NCBI GenBank assembly: GCA_030762935.1
Contig: CM060897.1
Coordinates: 108,776,176 to 108,840,175, forward strand
DNA: 64,000 bases
Source of the DNA: Hymenopus coronatus
Taxonomy: Eukaryota > Arthropoda > Insecta > Mantodea > Hymenopodidae
Direction of reading: 5' to 3'
Shown: positions 33,122-44,782 of the stretch, piece after piece
Position numbering within the stretch: the first letter of the stretch is position 1
Layout: each line of letters opens with the position of its first letter
Made by a program: the position numbers and the translations under genes
The notes under the pieces: generated by a model
The model's database searches: none
Told to the model about the DNA's origin: nothing
What the model saw: the letters and a program-made list of their open reading frames with translations, nothing else

Positions 33122-33339
33122 GTGCTTGAGACGTGACTAATTGCAATGAAATATACAGGGTGATAAGCAATTTCGTTAAAAGATAAATGCTTCCAATTAT
33201 CTTACATTTTCCCACTTACTTTGTTCAAAACAGCCGTTATTAGCAAGCCAGGTAGGTATGGAACATAGCTGATAATGGGGATTCTGCCAATATTAAATAA
33301 AGAAAAACACTATAGGAAACCCAAAGGATCGGCACTTTT
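33122..33339. repeat. Flank shared with 43554-43640
   Basis: The portion 33262-33339, read in reverse (AAAGTGCCGATCCTTTGGGT, GGCAGAATCCCC), is homologous to the sequence just beyond a different HER 3' end at 43554. The rest of this interval is unrecognised. Confidence 0.6.
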
Positions 33340-34147
33340 ATTTTCTCTAGCCAGCATGTACAATGGATACAGAAGGCATTGTGTTCCACTCAAAAATCGA
33401 TGTCAAGATTTCACCGGAAATATATGTTTTGTGACCCTCTGAGTCCAAAAAAAGGATTGTACGTGTGTATCTGTAGACTACATAGCACAAAAATGAAAAA
33501 ACCGTTAAATACCAAACTTTGTATTTAGGTTCTGTATCTTTCAAGGATGCGACACGAAGATTTTCAAGAAACTCCCACCACCACAAACGCTCCTCTTACA
33601 TGGAAACATTTTCGAAACTTTTAATTTCCTCCAAAAATAGCTCTAACGATTTAGATTAAAATACAGTTTAAATATATTTACATCCAAAATAAAATGTATA
33701 TCTTGAATTTTCTGTGAATATCCTTTATTTCGGATGAATTTGCCAAAATTTGCTTAACTGCTAAACCCTAAGAAATAGACAAAAACTTAGTACACAAAAA
33801 ATGTAGATCTCATCTAAACACCACTTTATGTCCTTTACGTTTTTGTTGTGGAGGTAACCGTTTCTGAGATATTCCTCGTCATTGGTTTCAACTATAGAGC
33901 ACTTATACTTTTCTCAGACAGGAAGTGTCCGTGTTTCTTTTGTTCTACTCCTGGGGAAGCAAAGAAGCGATTTGCAATGGCAATCACATAAAGATAGCTT
34001 CTAAAACATTTGACTATCACTTTAGCATAGTGCATTCCTTTTAGTACCCTTCTAGTTATAAGGAACTAAGAAATAAGAACTTTCTATAAATGTTTATCTC
34101 GATTAGAACGGTGTAGAAAGAAGAATATCTTTGTTGAGCAGCTAGAG
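33340..34147 (-). mobile_element. HER element, type 2
   Basis: The copy begins (reversed) ATTTTCTCTAGCCAGCATG and ends GAGCAGCTAGAGAAA, with matched AGC/GCT ends. It stops short of the GTCATGTG hairpin because the next HER fragment starts directly. Confidence 0.83.
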
Positions 34148-34150
34148 AAA

Positions 34151-34952
34151 AAAATTCCACCCAAAAATGCGATACCAAGATTTCACCGGAAATATTTGTT
34201 TTAGGGTCCCCTGTATCAAAAAAAAAAAAACATTTTTTTTTCCGAAAAAAGTACGTGTGTCAGTGTGTCCGTATCTCTGTGAACACGATAAATCAAAAAC
34301 GAAAAGTCGGTAAAATACCAAACCTGGTATTTAAGTTCAGTATTTTCCAGGGATGCGACACGAAGATTTTGAGAAAAATACCCCCACCCCAAACTACCCT
34401 TTACATGGAACTTTTTTAAAAGATTTTGATTTTCTCAAAAATGGCTCTAACGATTTTGTTTAAAATATCGTATATTAAAGTCATTTATCTGACAAAATGT
34501 ATATCAAGATTTCTGGAAATAGACTCTGAAGACTAATTTATTCTGGATGAATTTTACGGAATTTTGCATAGCTACTAAACCATAAGAGATGGACAAAAGC
34601 TTACCACACAAAAAACGTAGAACACGTTAAAACACACAATTTATGTTAGATACATTTTTTTCGTGGAGTTGATCGTTTTAGAGATATTCCTTGATTTTAG
34701 TTTCAGCTTTGAAAATCTTGTACTTTTCTCATACAGGAATTTGTCAACTCCTGTCCATACAAACAAAGGACCTTCAGTCACTTAGCAACCAGCTTTTGAC
34801 TATCACTTTAACCTAATGGTACTCCCTTATTTATCATCTACTTACATGGAAGCAAATAATAATGTTATTTCTGAAGTAAATAAAAGCATAACTTTTCAAC
34901 AATAATTTGATGCAGAGATGAAGAGAAAATCATGTGTATGGAACACATCAGA
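34151..34952 (-). mobile_element. HER element without its terminal palindrome
   Basis: The copy starts (reversed) ATTCCACCCAAAAATGCG, immediately after the previous copy's end, and runs to GGAACACATCAGA. The terminal palindrome is missing, so the junction arose by deletion or recombination in the A-run. Confidence 0.82.
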
Positions 34953-36170
34953 TTTTTTAATATAAACGAGTTTACTGCATAACCAAATAGATGACCCAGG
35001 AAAATTGAATCTACGGAAAGGTGAAAACTTCTCCCTAAAACATGTGTTTCGGTGAAACACAAAAATGTAGATCTCGTTAAAACATAGAGTTTGTCATACA
35101 CACCGTTTCACTGAGTTAACCATTTCTGAGATATACCTAGTTATTAGTTTCATTTTTAAAATTTTATATTTTCCTCAGATAGGAGAAGTTTGTTTTCTTC
35201 CAGGAAAGGCAAATCGGATGAAAGTAAGCGAGTTTTTTTTTTTTTTTTTTAACTTCTATGGATAGTGTGAGCTCAACGTTTATGGTCTCACTAAAATTGA
35301 GTGCTAATGTACAAATACCTGCATCAAGCGTTTTTAACGCAGGAGCATATCTGATAAATAATTTCAATAATTTGGAAAGCGATTTATGGTGGACGACAGA
35401 GATTATTAAAGCAGAGGATAGTGAGTCCGGAATTATCGATTTCTGTACAATATCTTGACCTAAATACTTGGAAATTAAGTTGAGTTAATTAGGTTACTAA
35501 ACAGAACGGGTATTATCAAGATTTATTAAGATTAAATGGTAAATATTTTGCTGACATGGCTAGCATTTGTATTATTAGTGTATTTTGTTTAGCAGGTCAA
35601 GTTCTAATTCCACTCTTGGCGCACACTACTGATACCTTAATTGGTATTGCAACAACTTATGTTTAGTAGGTATAGCTATGTAGTTATTGTGAGCATTTGT
35701 TTACTATACAATTTTACAGTTATTGACAATTTCCTCATCAATGAGTATTGGTAATCGTAGAGGTAGTGTTTTCAGAGGGGACTCTGCACTAATACGAATA
35801 AATGAATTCATTATTATAAATCACAAGATATTACGAAACCAGAATTAGCCACCGTGTTGGGTCCCTAACTTGCACAAGCAGTTGTTCATCTAGACCCGGA
35901 GAGTGCTAGGAGCCGAGATCTGACAGAACACCCTTGGTCCCATAGACAGCTCCTAGGAAACCCCGCTGCCGAGAGCTGTTTTTCCAAAGCATATTCACCT
36001 CCACGGAAGGGCGCCACCACAGACGTTGCCGACGCTTACAACGCTGAAACATAACGGTAGGGTGAAATGGAGATGAAAAGAAAGGCGGAAGTTCGGGAGA
36101 ATGAAACAACATCAGCAACATTCGTCTAGTGACCGGAAAATACCGAGAAAAAAAAAGTCAAGCGTCAGAA
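34953..36170. other. Unassigned region
   Basis: 34953-35215 contains loose HER-like pieces (GTAGATCTCGTTAAAACA near 35068). A T18 run lies at 35233-35250. A 67-codon frame at 35258-35458 has no recognisable domain. 35880-36130 is GC-richer and probably a SINE body in reverse. Confidence 0.35.
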
Positions 36171-36250
36171 AGGTGGCGCGGGAATCGAACCCACGGCCTC
36201 TCGAATGCCAATCCTTGGCAAAACGCCTGGTTCGGTAACGGCCGGTGACG
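36171..36250 (-). mobile_element. tRNA-derived SINE head, reverse
   Basis: On the minus strand, GTCACCGGCCGTTACCGAAC leads to the B-box GTGGGTTCGATTCCCGCG. The body probably continues to lower coordinates. Confidence 0.6.
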
Positions 36251-36710
36251 CAGTGATATTCTAGTCAAAGCTGGTTTCTGTATACGCTTTAGACTCCTTT
36301 GTGCAAATAAACATTAAAATGTTTCTATGTAGGTCTAAAATACGATGCATGCTTTGAGAAGAGGTTCAGTGACCTAGAGCCGCAGATAATGTAAAATATG
36401 GCAACAAAAATATGCACTACAACCGGATCACTGAGTCATCTATCATTCACTACGTGGTGCTACTTTTTCTTTATTACTCTGAAGGTGCCTGACGTTTAAG
36501 CTGAAGATTGATTCATATTTCGACATTCACCAGAAACAGCTGATTGTGCGCCGTTTTCTTTATTGGATTTCCAAATGGTGTGGAAACATAACATGATGAA
36601 AACATGAGGGTTGAAATAAAGTGATAATTAGGGCTATCATGATGGAGCATATATTTTTGCGAGACTGCTGTGTTCTTTAACTGCATATAAATGATGTTGT
36701 GATGAAAAAA
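36251..36710. other. Unassigned sequence
   Basis: No gene or repeat recognised. Confidence 0.4.
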
Positions 36711-37579
36711 TCCTATGTGTTGCACCTACTTTTCTTTGTCTAGCTGTTCCGCAAAACAAACTTTTCTCACAAAACATTATTTTTTTATCTACATAATGCT
36801 AATCGAGATAAACGTTAGCAAAATTGGCTTTGTTACTTGCTTCCTTGTAAGTAGAGGGGAGATAAGGGAATTCACTAGGCTAAAGCGACAGTTAAATCTT
36901 TTAAAAATCGGTCACAGTGTGATACAATTAAAATTCCTTTCTTTTGCTTGTCAGAAGTAAACAAGAGACGAAAAGAAAGATGAACTCCCATTTGAATAAC
37001 ATAATTGAAACTAATAAACGGAATAGCTCGGAAATTGTTAACTCTACAAAAAGTGTACTATAAATTGTATGTTTTAAGGCAATCTACATTTTGTTTAGTG
37101 GGACTATCTCTTACGAGTTACCAGTTACACAAAAGTCATCCAGAATGAAGAGGTCTAGAGAGGCTATTCCCAGAAAACAGAATATATATTTCATTTGTTA
37201 TAAAAATGTCCTAGACATATGGTGTTTCAATCAAAATCGTTAGAGCCATTTTTGGAAAACAAAGAAAAATTCGAAAAATGTTCCATGCAAAAGGTAGTCG
37301 TGGGTGGGGGTACTTCCTGGAAATCTTCGTATCGCATCCCTGGATGATAGTGGAATTAAATATCAAGTTTTATATTTAATAGACTTTTTATTTCTGAGTT
37401 ATGCTGACCAAACACGCACATGCACGCACGTACGGAACTTTTTCTAAAACTTATTTGGGGGGGGGATTCAACGAACCATAAAACGTGTATTTTCGGTGAA
37501 ATCTCGGTATCGAAATTTTGATGGAATATAATAACTTCTCCGTACACTATGTGCACTGTACACATGTGCTCGAGAAAGT
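36711..37579 (+). mobile_element. HER element, type 2, full length
   Basis: 869 bp, starting TCCTATGTGTTGC with CTTTGTCTAGCTGTTCC and ending CTATGTGCACTGTACACATG then TGCTCGAGAAAGT. The type-2 start and end agree. A G9 run replaces the usual T-run before GATTC at about 37457. Confidence 0.86.
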
Positions 37580-37632
37580 AAAAAGAAAAGACAATCGAAT
37601 AGTACTGAATTACTATATCACGTTTATAGCTG

Positions 37633-37830
37633 GCAGAGGTGGTATTTCATTGCAACACAAAATTGATAGCGAGATTTCACCGAAAATGTATACCTTGGGA
37701 CCCTTGAATAAAAAGCTTTTTACAAAAAGGTCCGTGTGCGAATAGTGCTACTAAAATGAAAAGTTCGTTAAATATCAAAACTGAATTAAAGTTAAGCATG
37801 TTTCAAAGATACGACACGAAGCTTTTAATA
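37633..37830 (-). mobile_element. HER 3'-end fragment
   Basis: Reversed HER from GGTATTTCATTGCAACAC to GATACGACACGAAGC. Both true ends are lost. Confidence 0.75.
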
Positions 37831-39030
37831 GTCTTTGGAAATATGGAGTATGATTTTTTCTTGTATCAAAGACTGTGAATAAGATATTGAAGAAAGTGAG
37901 TGTAGGTTTGGATAAAGACCATCAAGCATAGAAAATCAGACCTACAACTGACTAGTTGAAAGCAGAAATGTACCCTCATGGATAAAGTAAGGGGTTTGTA
38001 AATATTCTTACTATGTTTATTCTTTTGTTGTAATTGGTTATTATCTTTTTTCACACGAATTATGTCCATATTTTTAATGCTAGTTTGCCGGTATCAAATA
38101 TGCTCTAGTATACGTTTTCCGTTTTTTATATTTTATAGTGTGGTGGTGCCGAACAGATAGTACGGATGCTTGCTCCAAGGAAAGAGTATTCCTATGGGTA
38201 GTAGTGGGCTGCTTGGTTGGAAGGCTCGTATATCACTTCCATTAATGGAACGGGTCTTCGTGCCAGGAAATTCCTCGCATTTCTGTAGCTCCTCTGCCCT
38301 TACTCCAGGGAAGGAATGGAAATATCTAACATAGGTTGCAGTGCGCGAGTTGTCTCCATCTATTCTTTGTACCCTAAATTATGTCAGTTCCTGCATAGCG
38401 TTACACTGAATACTTGCCCGGAATACGGTGTGCTACACTCAGACTACAAGAAATTTGATCACATTTCTTAGTGCTGATTCAGATGTTGGCTTTAATAGAT
38501 GGGATAGCATAAGATAAACATAGGTAGATTAGATAGAATATATTAGAATAGATTAGATAAAATAGATGATTATTGTATAGCAACGTCAATTAAAATTTAC
38601 AAAATTTCAATGCTATAAAACTCCTGGACCCTACAGAGAGGAATTTTCTTCAAAATATTTAGAAGCTCTCTCCTAAATTTGTTAAACGTAAATTTCTTAA
38701 TTTTTTTATTGTAAACTAATAAATAAATTAATGGATACTATTTCAAAACTATTTTGATTTTTACTATATTTACATGTCCTAAAATGAATATTATTGCTAC
38801 TTCTTGTGGGATAAGTATGTGCAGCTTCACAGGAATCATAATATTGTATATTATTTTTAATATACCGTAAACAGTTTAAAATATAATATAAAATATATAT
38901 ACAAGGAAGAGCGAGGATACCAAGTTTAATACGAGTAAAATGTGCTTTACAGTCTGTTTAGATTCTTAATCCTTTTCTTTGCAATTTAGCCGACAGTAAA
39001 ACATTTCGTAAATATTTTCAATCATAATTT
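37831..39030. other. Unassigned region with GATA-like low complexity
   Basis: 38505-38575 contains irregular repeats of AGATTAGATA/AGAATAGATT. No gene or mobile element was recognised. Confidence 0.4.
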
Positions 39031-39475
39031 TTAATTTTTCTAGCACATATGTACAGTGTGCCAAGTAAGTGAAAGTGTTATATTCCATCCAAAATTACAT
39101 ACTGAGGTTTCACTAGAAATATATGATTTGAGGACCACTGAGCCAAAAGGGAATTTTGAGATAAAGCTCAGTGTGTTTTTGTATATGTGTGCGAGTACAA
39201 AATAATTCAAATACCAAACTTGGTATTTAAATTTAGTATCCTTCAAAGATGCATCACGGCTGTCTTCAGAAAAATACTTCCCAAACTAACCTTTACATGG
39301 AGCATTTTTCAATACCTATTCAATTTTATAAAAACATAGCTTTGATTAAAATTACGTATATTAAAGATATTTACGTGGCAAATAGAAATGTATATCCGTA
39401 TTTGCTTGGGAATGGCTCCTGCGGTCCTCTTCATTCTGGACGACATTTGCATGACAAGTAAACACACAAAAATAT
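39031..39475 (-). mobile_element. HER fragment
   Basis: Reversed copy from TTTTTCTAGCACATATG to CATTTGCATGACAAGTAAAC. The palindrome is drifted (TATGTACAGTGTG) and the start half is missing. Another HER piece follows. Confidence 0.78.
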
Positions 39476-39484
39476 CATTCAGTT

Positions 39485-39727
39485 TTACTTTCTCTACAAG
39501 TACTCTAAATATATAGGTAGGGAGTTTTATATCGAGATTTCTACACAAATATACGTGAGATCCCCTAAATAAAAACATTAGCAAAATATGTGTGTATATG
39601 AACAGCATAGCTCAAAAACGAAAAGACCATTAAAAACCAAACGTGACAATTAAGTATTTTCCAAGGATGCGACACGAACATTTTCAAGAAAATCCCCCCA
39701 CCCCCAACTACCCTTTACATGGAACAT
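39485..39727 (-). mobile_element. HER 3'-end fragment
   Basis: The fragment starts (reversed) ACTTTCTCTACAAGTACT and ends CTACCCTTTACATGGAACAT, where a LINE fragment begins. More HER sequence of the same orientation appears at 40923, so the LINE and SINE may have inserted into one older copy. Confidence 0.8.
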
Positions 39728-40560
39728 TACAGAACGAATCAGTTCTACGTACAAGTTGGTTTAGGGCAGAGCGGATGCGTTTTACTTCACCATCAAAAGC
39801 TACGCGATTCTTGCCAAGTAAATAGGTTACAGAAAATTCCAGATCCAGTATTCCCAGCTGTGTTTACTTGTTATCCGTCTGTATAAACATGTAACCAAGG
39901 ACTAATAGGATATCGAGTATGAATAGTCTCCAGAGCAATGTTTCGTAAGATGGAATCTGGTGTATCAGTTTTGTTGATAGATGTAATTAAGTGAAGAGTG
40001 TATTCTGTATTGTGTATATCTAGAGGGTTCTCGAGTTGAGACATGTGACAAGGTGTAGAGGGTATGCCAAGTGAGAGTTTTTCCTTAGTAGCAAATTGTA
40101 TGAGATTGTTTTGAGTTTTCAGTCTTCTGACAGTATGGGATTTTGCAGGGCAAGAAGGCATGCTTGCTGAACGAATAAAGAACCATCAATGGGAGGATAA
40201 GATAAAAGCCAGATTGGCCGTCAAAGGAAGCTAATTTTCGAATGGCTATGGAGCATAACTATTTGGTCAGCCATCTATATCGAATTGGGATATTTAACAA
40301 TCCTTCCTGCCTACTATATAAGTTGAATGCAGATGTGGACTCTAACCATCTCCACCACTGTTCTGCCCTGTCATCAACTAAGATCACCGATCGCTATTGG
40401 GAGGTATCTGTATTACACTGTATATATTGTATTTCATTATTTTATTGTTAGTGTTTGTTTATTCTGCACGTTCTGTTGTTCTTTTACAATGAATTGTATA
40501 TTTAAGTGTCTCTGCTTAATAAAACAAATGTTTACACCAAGTAGGTTTGATACACTAATG
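39728..40560 (+). pseudogene. LINE 3' fragment with inverted 5' half (twin priming)
   Basis: The minus-strand frame 40161-39871 ends SPWLHVYTDG, the first Asp of an RNase H domain. It continues in broken frames toward 39728 (NTAGNTGSGIF, then AFDGEVKRIRSALNQL). From about 40180 the coding direction switches to plus: MEHNYLVSHLYRIGIFNNPS and HLHHCSALSS, the C-terminal zinc-knuckle-like tail of LINE ORF2. An AATAAA lies at about 40519. In the parent element RNase H precedes this tail in one orientation. An inverted upstream half joined to a direct downstream half is the standard product of twin priming. Confidence 0.8.
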
Positions 40561-40615
40561 AGTGACTGAGAGGGAGAAGAGACTGATTTGAAGAGGAGCG
40601 CCACGCGCAAGAAAA

Positions 40616-40857
40616 GCTGCCGGTGGTAGTGTGGTGATTGCGTGTCTGCTTCATATTCAAGAGGTCTCGAGTTCAAATCTCGGTTAGGCTGAGACACCCG
40701 GATAAGGTTTTCCTTGTGTTTTCCCTTATCTGAGAACGCAAATGTTGAGTAACTCTAAGCTCTATGTATCCTGATCATTTGAGCATTATTTCACTCATTT
40801 CATTCGTTGTCCGATATGACCTACCAGGTTAAAGGACGTTAAACTAAAAAAAAAAAG
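40616..40857 (+). mobile_element. tRNA-derived SINE, family B, full length
   Basis: The head is GCTGCCGGTGGTAGTGTGG (A-box) with B-box CGAGTTCAAATCTCGG. The body ACACCCGGATAAGG, TTTTCCCTTATC and tail GGTTAAAGGACGTTAAACTA end in a run of A. It is the best-preserved copy of this family here and sits just downstream of the LINE tail. Confidence 0.9.
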
Positions 40858-40922
40858 GAAGTGTTTTAAATTGTAAACATCCCAAATTAGTTATTAATTA
40901 ATGTGCTCCTGGATCTTAATTT

Positions 40923-41490
40923 TATTCAGAGGAATCATTCAGTTAAATACCTTCCAAAGGTGTGGCATGACGATTTTAAAGAAAATATCCCGCTCATAAC
41001 TAAACTTTAAATCGAATGCTTTCATTATTTATTATTTTATCGGATATGGCTCAAGTTATTAAATTTCCTTTATGTTGAAGATATCAACCTATAATAATTA
41101 TGTCGTCCTTCATGGTCTAGGTGTACCGTGCCAGCCTCTGGTTCCCAAGGTCACCGAATTCAAGTTGGAGGTCGATGAATTCTGTTGGGCGTAGAAATGC
41201 TTAGCATGGCTTCCTTCGGAAGGGAAGTAAAGCCGTTGTTCCCCTCGTAAATTATGGCACGTAAAGGAACCTCAAGTATGATAAAGAGGCTTCTGAGCAA
41301 AATTAACGAGACTTTCAGGCCCAATATAGAATAGGACGGCAAGAACCACAGCATATAAACAGCGTCTGTAAATAACACTAAATATACAAACTATTGTATA
41401 TTTCGAGCTTTCTGGAATGTATTCTAAAATACGCTTTATTCTAAAGGAATTTTTTTAGAGTCTTGTTTAACTGGTAAATTATATAGCGAA
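40923..41490 (-). mobile_element. Old HER fragment interrupted by a SINE
   Basis: Diverged reversed HER pieces at 40923-41092 (AATACCTTCCAAAGG, GACGATTTTAAAGAAAAT) and 41380-41490 (TTCTGGAATGTATTC, TTTAACTGGTAAA) flank a family A SINE. Confidence 0.65.
41105..41377 (+). mobile_element. SINE family A
   Basis: The degraded head is TTCATGGTCTAGGTGTACCG. The body (TAGCATGGCTTCCTTCGGAA, AAGTAAAGCCGTTG) and tail end AGCGTCTGTAAATAA. Confidence 0.8.
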
Positions 41491-41493
41491 AAA

Positions 41494-42008
41494 TCTTATG
41501 CATTCTATTCACATGAGTTTCTCTGCCTGTTCTCCAAACAAACTATTCTTACAAATGATTATTATTTTATGTACAACATGCTAATCGAGATAAATATTAG
41601 TAGAATTGGTCTTATTACTTGCTTCCTTGTAAGTAGAAGGCTAAAGCTGTAGTAAAATTCTGTAAAGTCTGGTTGCTATGTTTTCTTTGCACAGCCAGGA
41701 GTAAAACAAATGAAACATGAAATGAATGTCGGCTTCCCGTTTAACAAAAGTATAAATATTTTAAAATTGAAAATAATAACCTGGAATATTTTGCACCCCC
41801 TCCAAGAAAAAAAAGACAACCAATTTGTGTGGTTTAACGAGACCTACATTTTTAGCGTAGTAACTTTTTGTCTGTCTCTTACGTTTACCAATTACACAAA
41901 AATCATCCAGAATGAATAGTTCTTTATTGGCTATTCCAAGAGAATTCGATATATACATTTCATTTGTCACGAAATATCTTAAACATATGATAATATACCA
42001 CATATTTA
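41494..42008 (+). mobile_element. HER element, 3' half missing
   Basis: The copy starts TCTTATGCATTCTATTCACA and CTCTGCCTGTTC, and fades out after AAACATATGATAATATACC. Confidence 0.78.
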
Positions 42009-42506
42009 AATCAGAGAGAAGCTATTTCTCTTGTTACTACGTTGTTTCACGCGGAGTGCTCTTTCGTGACCGCGTAGTATCGAGACAGGATAATCTGTCT
42101 ATATTCCTCTAAGTACGGCTTATAGGGCAATAAAACACCTTACTCCTATTCGAAGTTATCATGTGAGGATGGGTAAAATTATAGGAAGAAATATGCAATT
42201 CTAAGTTACATTGTCTTAAGTCCGCGTTAGTAATTTGTCTTAATTCCTGTGCATGCCAGACAAACGGACTGCATGCAAGTGTGAGGGTTTCACGTTAAGT
42301 ACAAGAATCAGTGTTGGCAGTTATTTTTACTTTCACCTTTCTATTTCCTTCGCGTGATATCACATGGTCCAATATAAGTGCTTGAGTTTATTGGTTAGTA
42401 TTCCTATGTCAGGTAATGCATGTTTTTCTGCACGATTATGCATACTATTTGTAAAAGAACCAACGAGAGTGCCATCTATAACTAGAACTGGAGATAATGT
42501 ATGACA
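42009..42506. other. Unassigned sequence
   Basis: No gene or repeat recognised. Confidence 0.4.
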
Positions 42507-42585
42507 ACCGAGCGAGGTGGCGCCGCGTTAACGCGTGCGATTCGCATTTGAGAGGTCCCGGGCTCGATCCCCGGCGGTCGTCCAT
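42507..42585 (+). mobile_element. tRNA-like SINE head
   Basis: ACCGAGCGAGGTGGCGC opens the head and GGGCTCGATCCCCGGCGG is a good B-box/T-arm. This head type introduces abundant SINEs in several large insect genomes (family knowledge). No body is recognisable downstream. Confidence 0.65.
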
Positions 42586-42619
42586 CTGATCAATGACATG
42601 CACATGGACCATTATAAAC

Positions 42620-43448
42620 ATCCTCTAGACGTACTATGTACTTAGTGTATAGAGAAAGTATTGTATTGGACCCAAAAATTTGATACCGAAATTTCACAGG
42701 AAATATAAGTTTTGGGACCCCCTGAATCCAAAAACAGCATTTTTTAGAAAGGTATCCATGTGTGTGTACATCTGTCTATAAGTGTGTGTATGTGTGTTCG
42801 TGTCTGTGGACAGCATAGCTCAAAAACGAAAAGTCCATTAAATATCACACTTGGAATTTATGTTCATTATCCTCCAAGGATGCGACACGAAAATGTTCAA
42901 GAAAATCTTCCTTTAACATGGACAATTTTTTGAATATTTTGATTTTCTCAAAAATGGCTAACGATTTTGATTAAAATATCGTATACTAAAGATATTTAGA
43001 TGATATATATATAGCATCTGAAGACATTTTTATTCTGGATGAATTTTGCGGTAAACCGTAAGAGACGCACAAAAACTTACTTAACAAAATTGTAATGTTC
43101 GTTAAAATACAACATTTTATGTTATGTACACTTTTTCGTCAAGTTGACTGTTTATGAGGTATTCCTTGTTATTGGTTAAAATACTTCTACTTTTCTCATA
43201 TGGGAATTTGTCAACTTCTGGCCATAAAAATAAAGGAGCTTCAATTACATTAGTAAGTAACTTTTAAAAGATTTTATTACCGCTTTAGCCTATGGTACTT
43301 CCTTATTTCCCTTCTGCTTAGAAGGAAGCAAGTAATAAGACATTTCTGCCATTTTTTTCTTAATTAGCATGAAGTAAATAGAAGAATAAGCTCATTAACA
43401 ATTAGTTGCAGAGGTGTAGAGAAAGTTATATGAATGGGACATATCACA
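42620..43448 (-). mobile_element. HER element, near full length
   Basis: The copy begins (reversed) CCTCTAGACGTACTATGTAC and ends GTTATATGAATGGGACATAT. A TGTGTG-rich tract lies at 42758-42803. Confidence 0.84.
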
Positions 43449-43467
43449 TTTTTTAAATTTTATTTTA

Positions 43468-43553
43468 CTTAGATATTTCCTCTGAAATCTGGCATAGAAT
43501 TTTTGGGTGGAATACAATACTTTCTCTTGTCAACCATGTACGAGTACAGTGGA
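43468..43553 (+). mobile_element. HER 3'-end fragment
   Basis: Plus-strand HER end from TTTCCTCTGAAATCTGG to GTACGAGTACAGTGGAGAGC. It follows the reversed copy through a T-rich spacer, so it may be the remainder of a host into which that copy inserted. Confidence 0.72.
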
Positions 43554-43640
43554 GAGCAAAAGAAAGTGCCGATGCTTTTGGTACCCTATGGGGCTTTTAT
43601 TTATGTCATGTTCGCAGAATACCCTCAGCAGGTGTGTTAT
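43554..43640 (+). repeat. Flank homologous to 33262-33339
   Basis: AAAGTGCCGATGCTTTTGG and GCAGAATACCCTCAGCAG correspond to the reverse of the sequence beyond another HER 3' end. See the finding on 3' read-through. Confidence 0.6.
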
Positions 43641-43723
43641 TAAAACGTTATATTGAGTTTAAACGTTTTAGAAAATATGGTTTAATTGGTAAAATATTAT
43701 TGTGTAATAATTCATCTGGGTAG

Positions 43724-43819
43724 TATTTTTACTTTATTGGAACGAAAAGTATTAGGTTATATATTCATCTTCGTAAAGGTCAAAATAAAGTTGGATTTGT
43801 AGGTATTCTACAACCATTG
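43724..43819 (+). pseudogene. nad1: Nuclear copy of mitochondrial nad1 fragment (NUMT)
   Basis: The sequence reads [13 protein letters not shown] in one frame and, after an indel at about 43763, RKGQNKVGFVGILQPL in another. This is the conserved N-terminal block of NADH dehydrogenase subunit 1 (ubiquinone-binding arm of complex I), which in insects reads [20 protein letters not shown]. The AT-biased codons are mitochondrial in style. The fragment is about 96 bp, frameshifted, and stands alone in nuclear repeat-rich sequence. Confidence 0.85.
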
Positions 43820-44782
43820 CACATCTACCCGGCCTCCCATTATATTGGACAAAGCGAGCGGAGAAAGAGAGGAAAACGGAAGTATTTTACCTTAGTGGTT
43901 GTGTGGATGTGTTCGTCTTCCACTGGTTGTATGTAAACATTCTCGCTGTGGTACCTTAAACAATTAATAGAAGTCGTTTCTGGCTCATGAACGAGGGAAA
44001 GCGTAGGGGCACAAGAGAAACATCATGTGCAATGGTTGAAATAAATTGCCTTGTCCTGTTTATTATATAGTATGTCATTGGTCACAAACCGACAACTAAC
44101 TGCAGGAAGAAATACTCAACTTTGGTAAAACGTCATTTGTAGGTAACTGAGATATACAGAAATGAACTAACAAAATGGAAATAAATAAACAAATAAAAAA
44201 AAGGGAATTTCGCATTACTTGAAAGGAATCAGCAACCTTCTTTATATTCATTTTCTTGCAAAACGTATTTAAGATAATCTTAAATTCAAAGTAATTATTG
44301 AAAGGCAGAAAAATAATAAAAAAAAAGACAATGCCGTGACTTCATTGGTACTGTACTACCGTTTGAACCTTGAGTTCTGTTTCAAGTATCCCATGAACAT
44401 TTTTTGTGACTAGAATCTTCCCAGTAGAAACAAGATGTTCTCAAGTTCTTTTGAGATAACTTGCTCAAATATTCACTTACATAGCTTTTCATTCTGATTA
44501 TTCTTTTCTTTCCTATGGAAGAACAATTAATAAACCTGAATTGTTTACATTTTGTTAACGAATCAAAAAGAGTCTTGGACCCCAGCTTCTGGTGCACATT
44601 CGCCATCACAAAAATATGCCAATCAGCTTAATTAACTACAACCATGTGTAGCTATGAATGTGGGAGGAGCTGCTTACCAATCCTTACCAATTTCACATAC
44701 CTCATTATATCAGCATGTATTTTATTTTGCTCCCAACTGTTCAATGCGGTGCTATAGAAAGTAAAAACTGAAGATATAAAAA
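43820..44782. other. Unassigned intronic sequence
   Basis: No exon, repeat or RNA recognised. 44160-44320 is A-rich. Confidence 0.4.

Noticed and set aside
35258..35458. Small coding exon MDSVSSTFMVSLKLSAN...
   Set aside because: No splice signals or homology recognised; a 67-codon frame is expected by chance in a 64-kb AT-rich window.
38505..38575. CRISPR-like or satellite array of AGATTAGATA motifs
   Set aside because: Units are irregular in length and spacing with no spacers; it is AT-rich low complexity in a eukaryotic intron.
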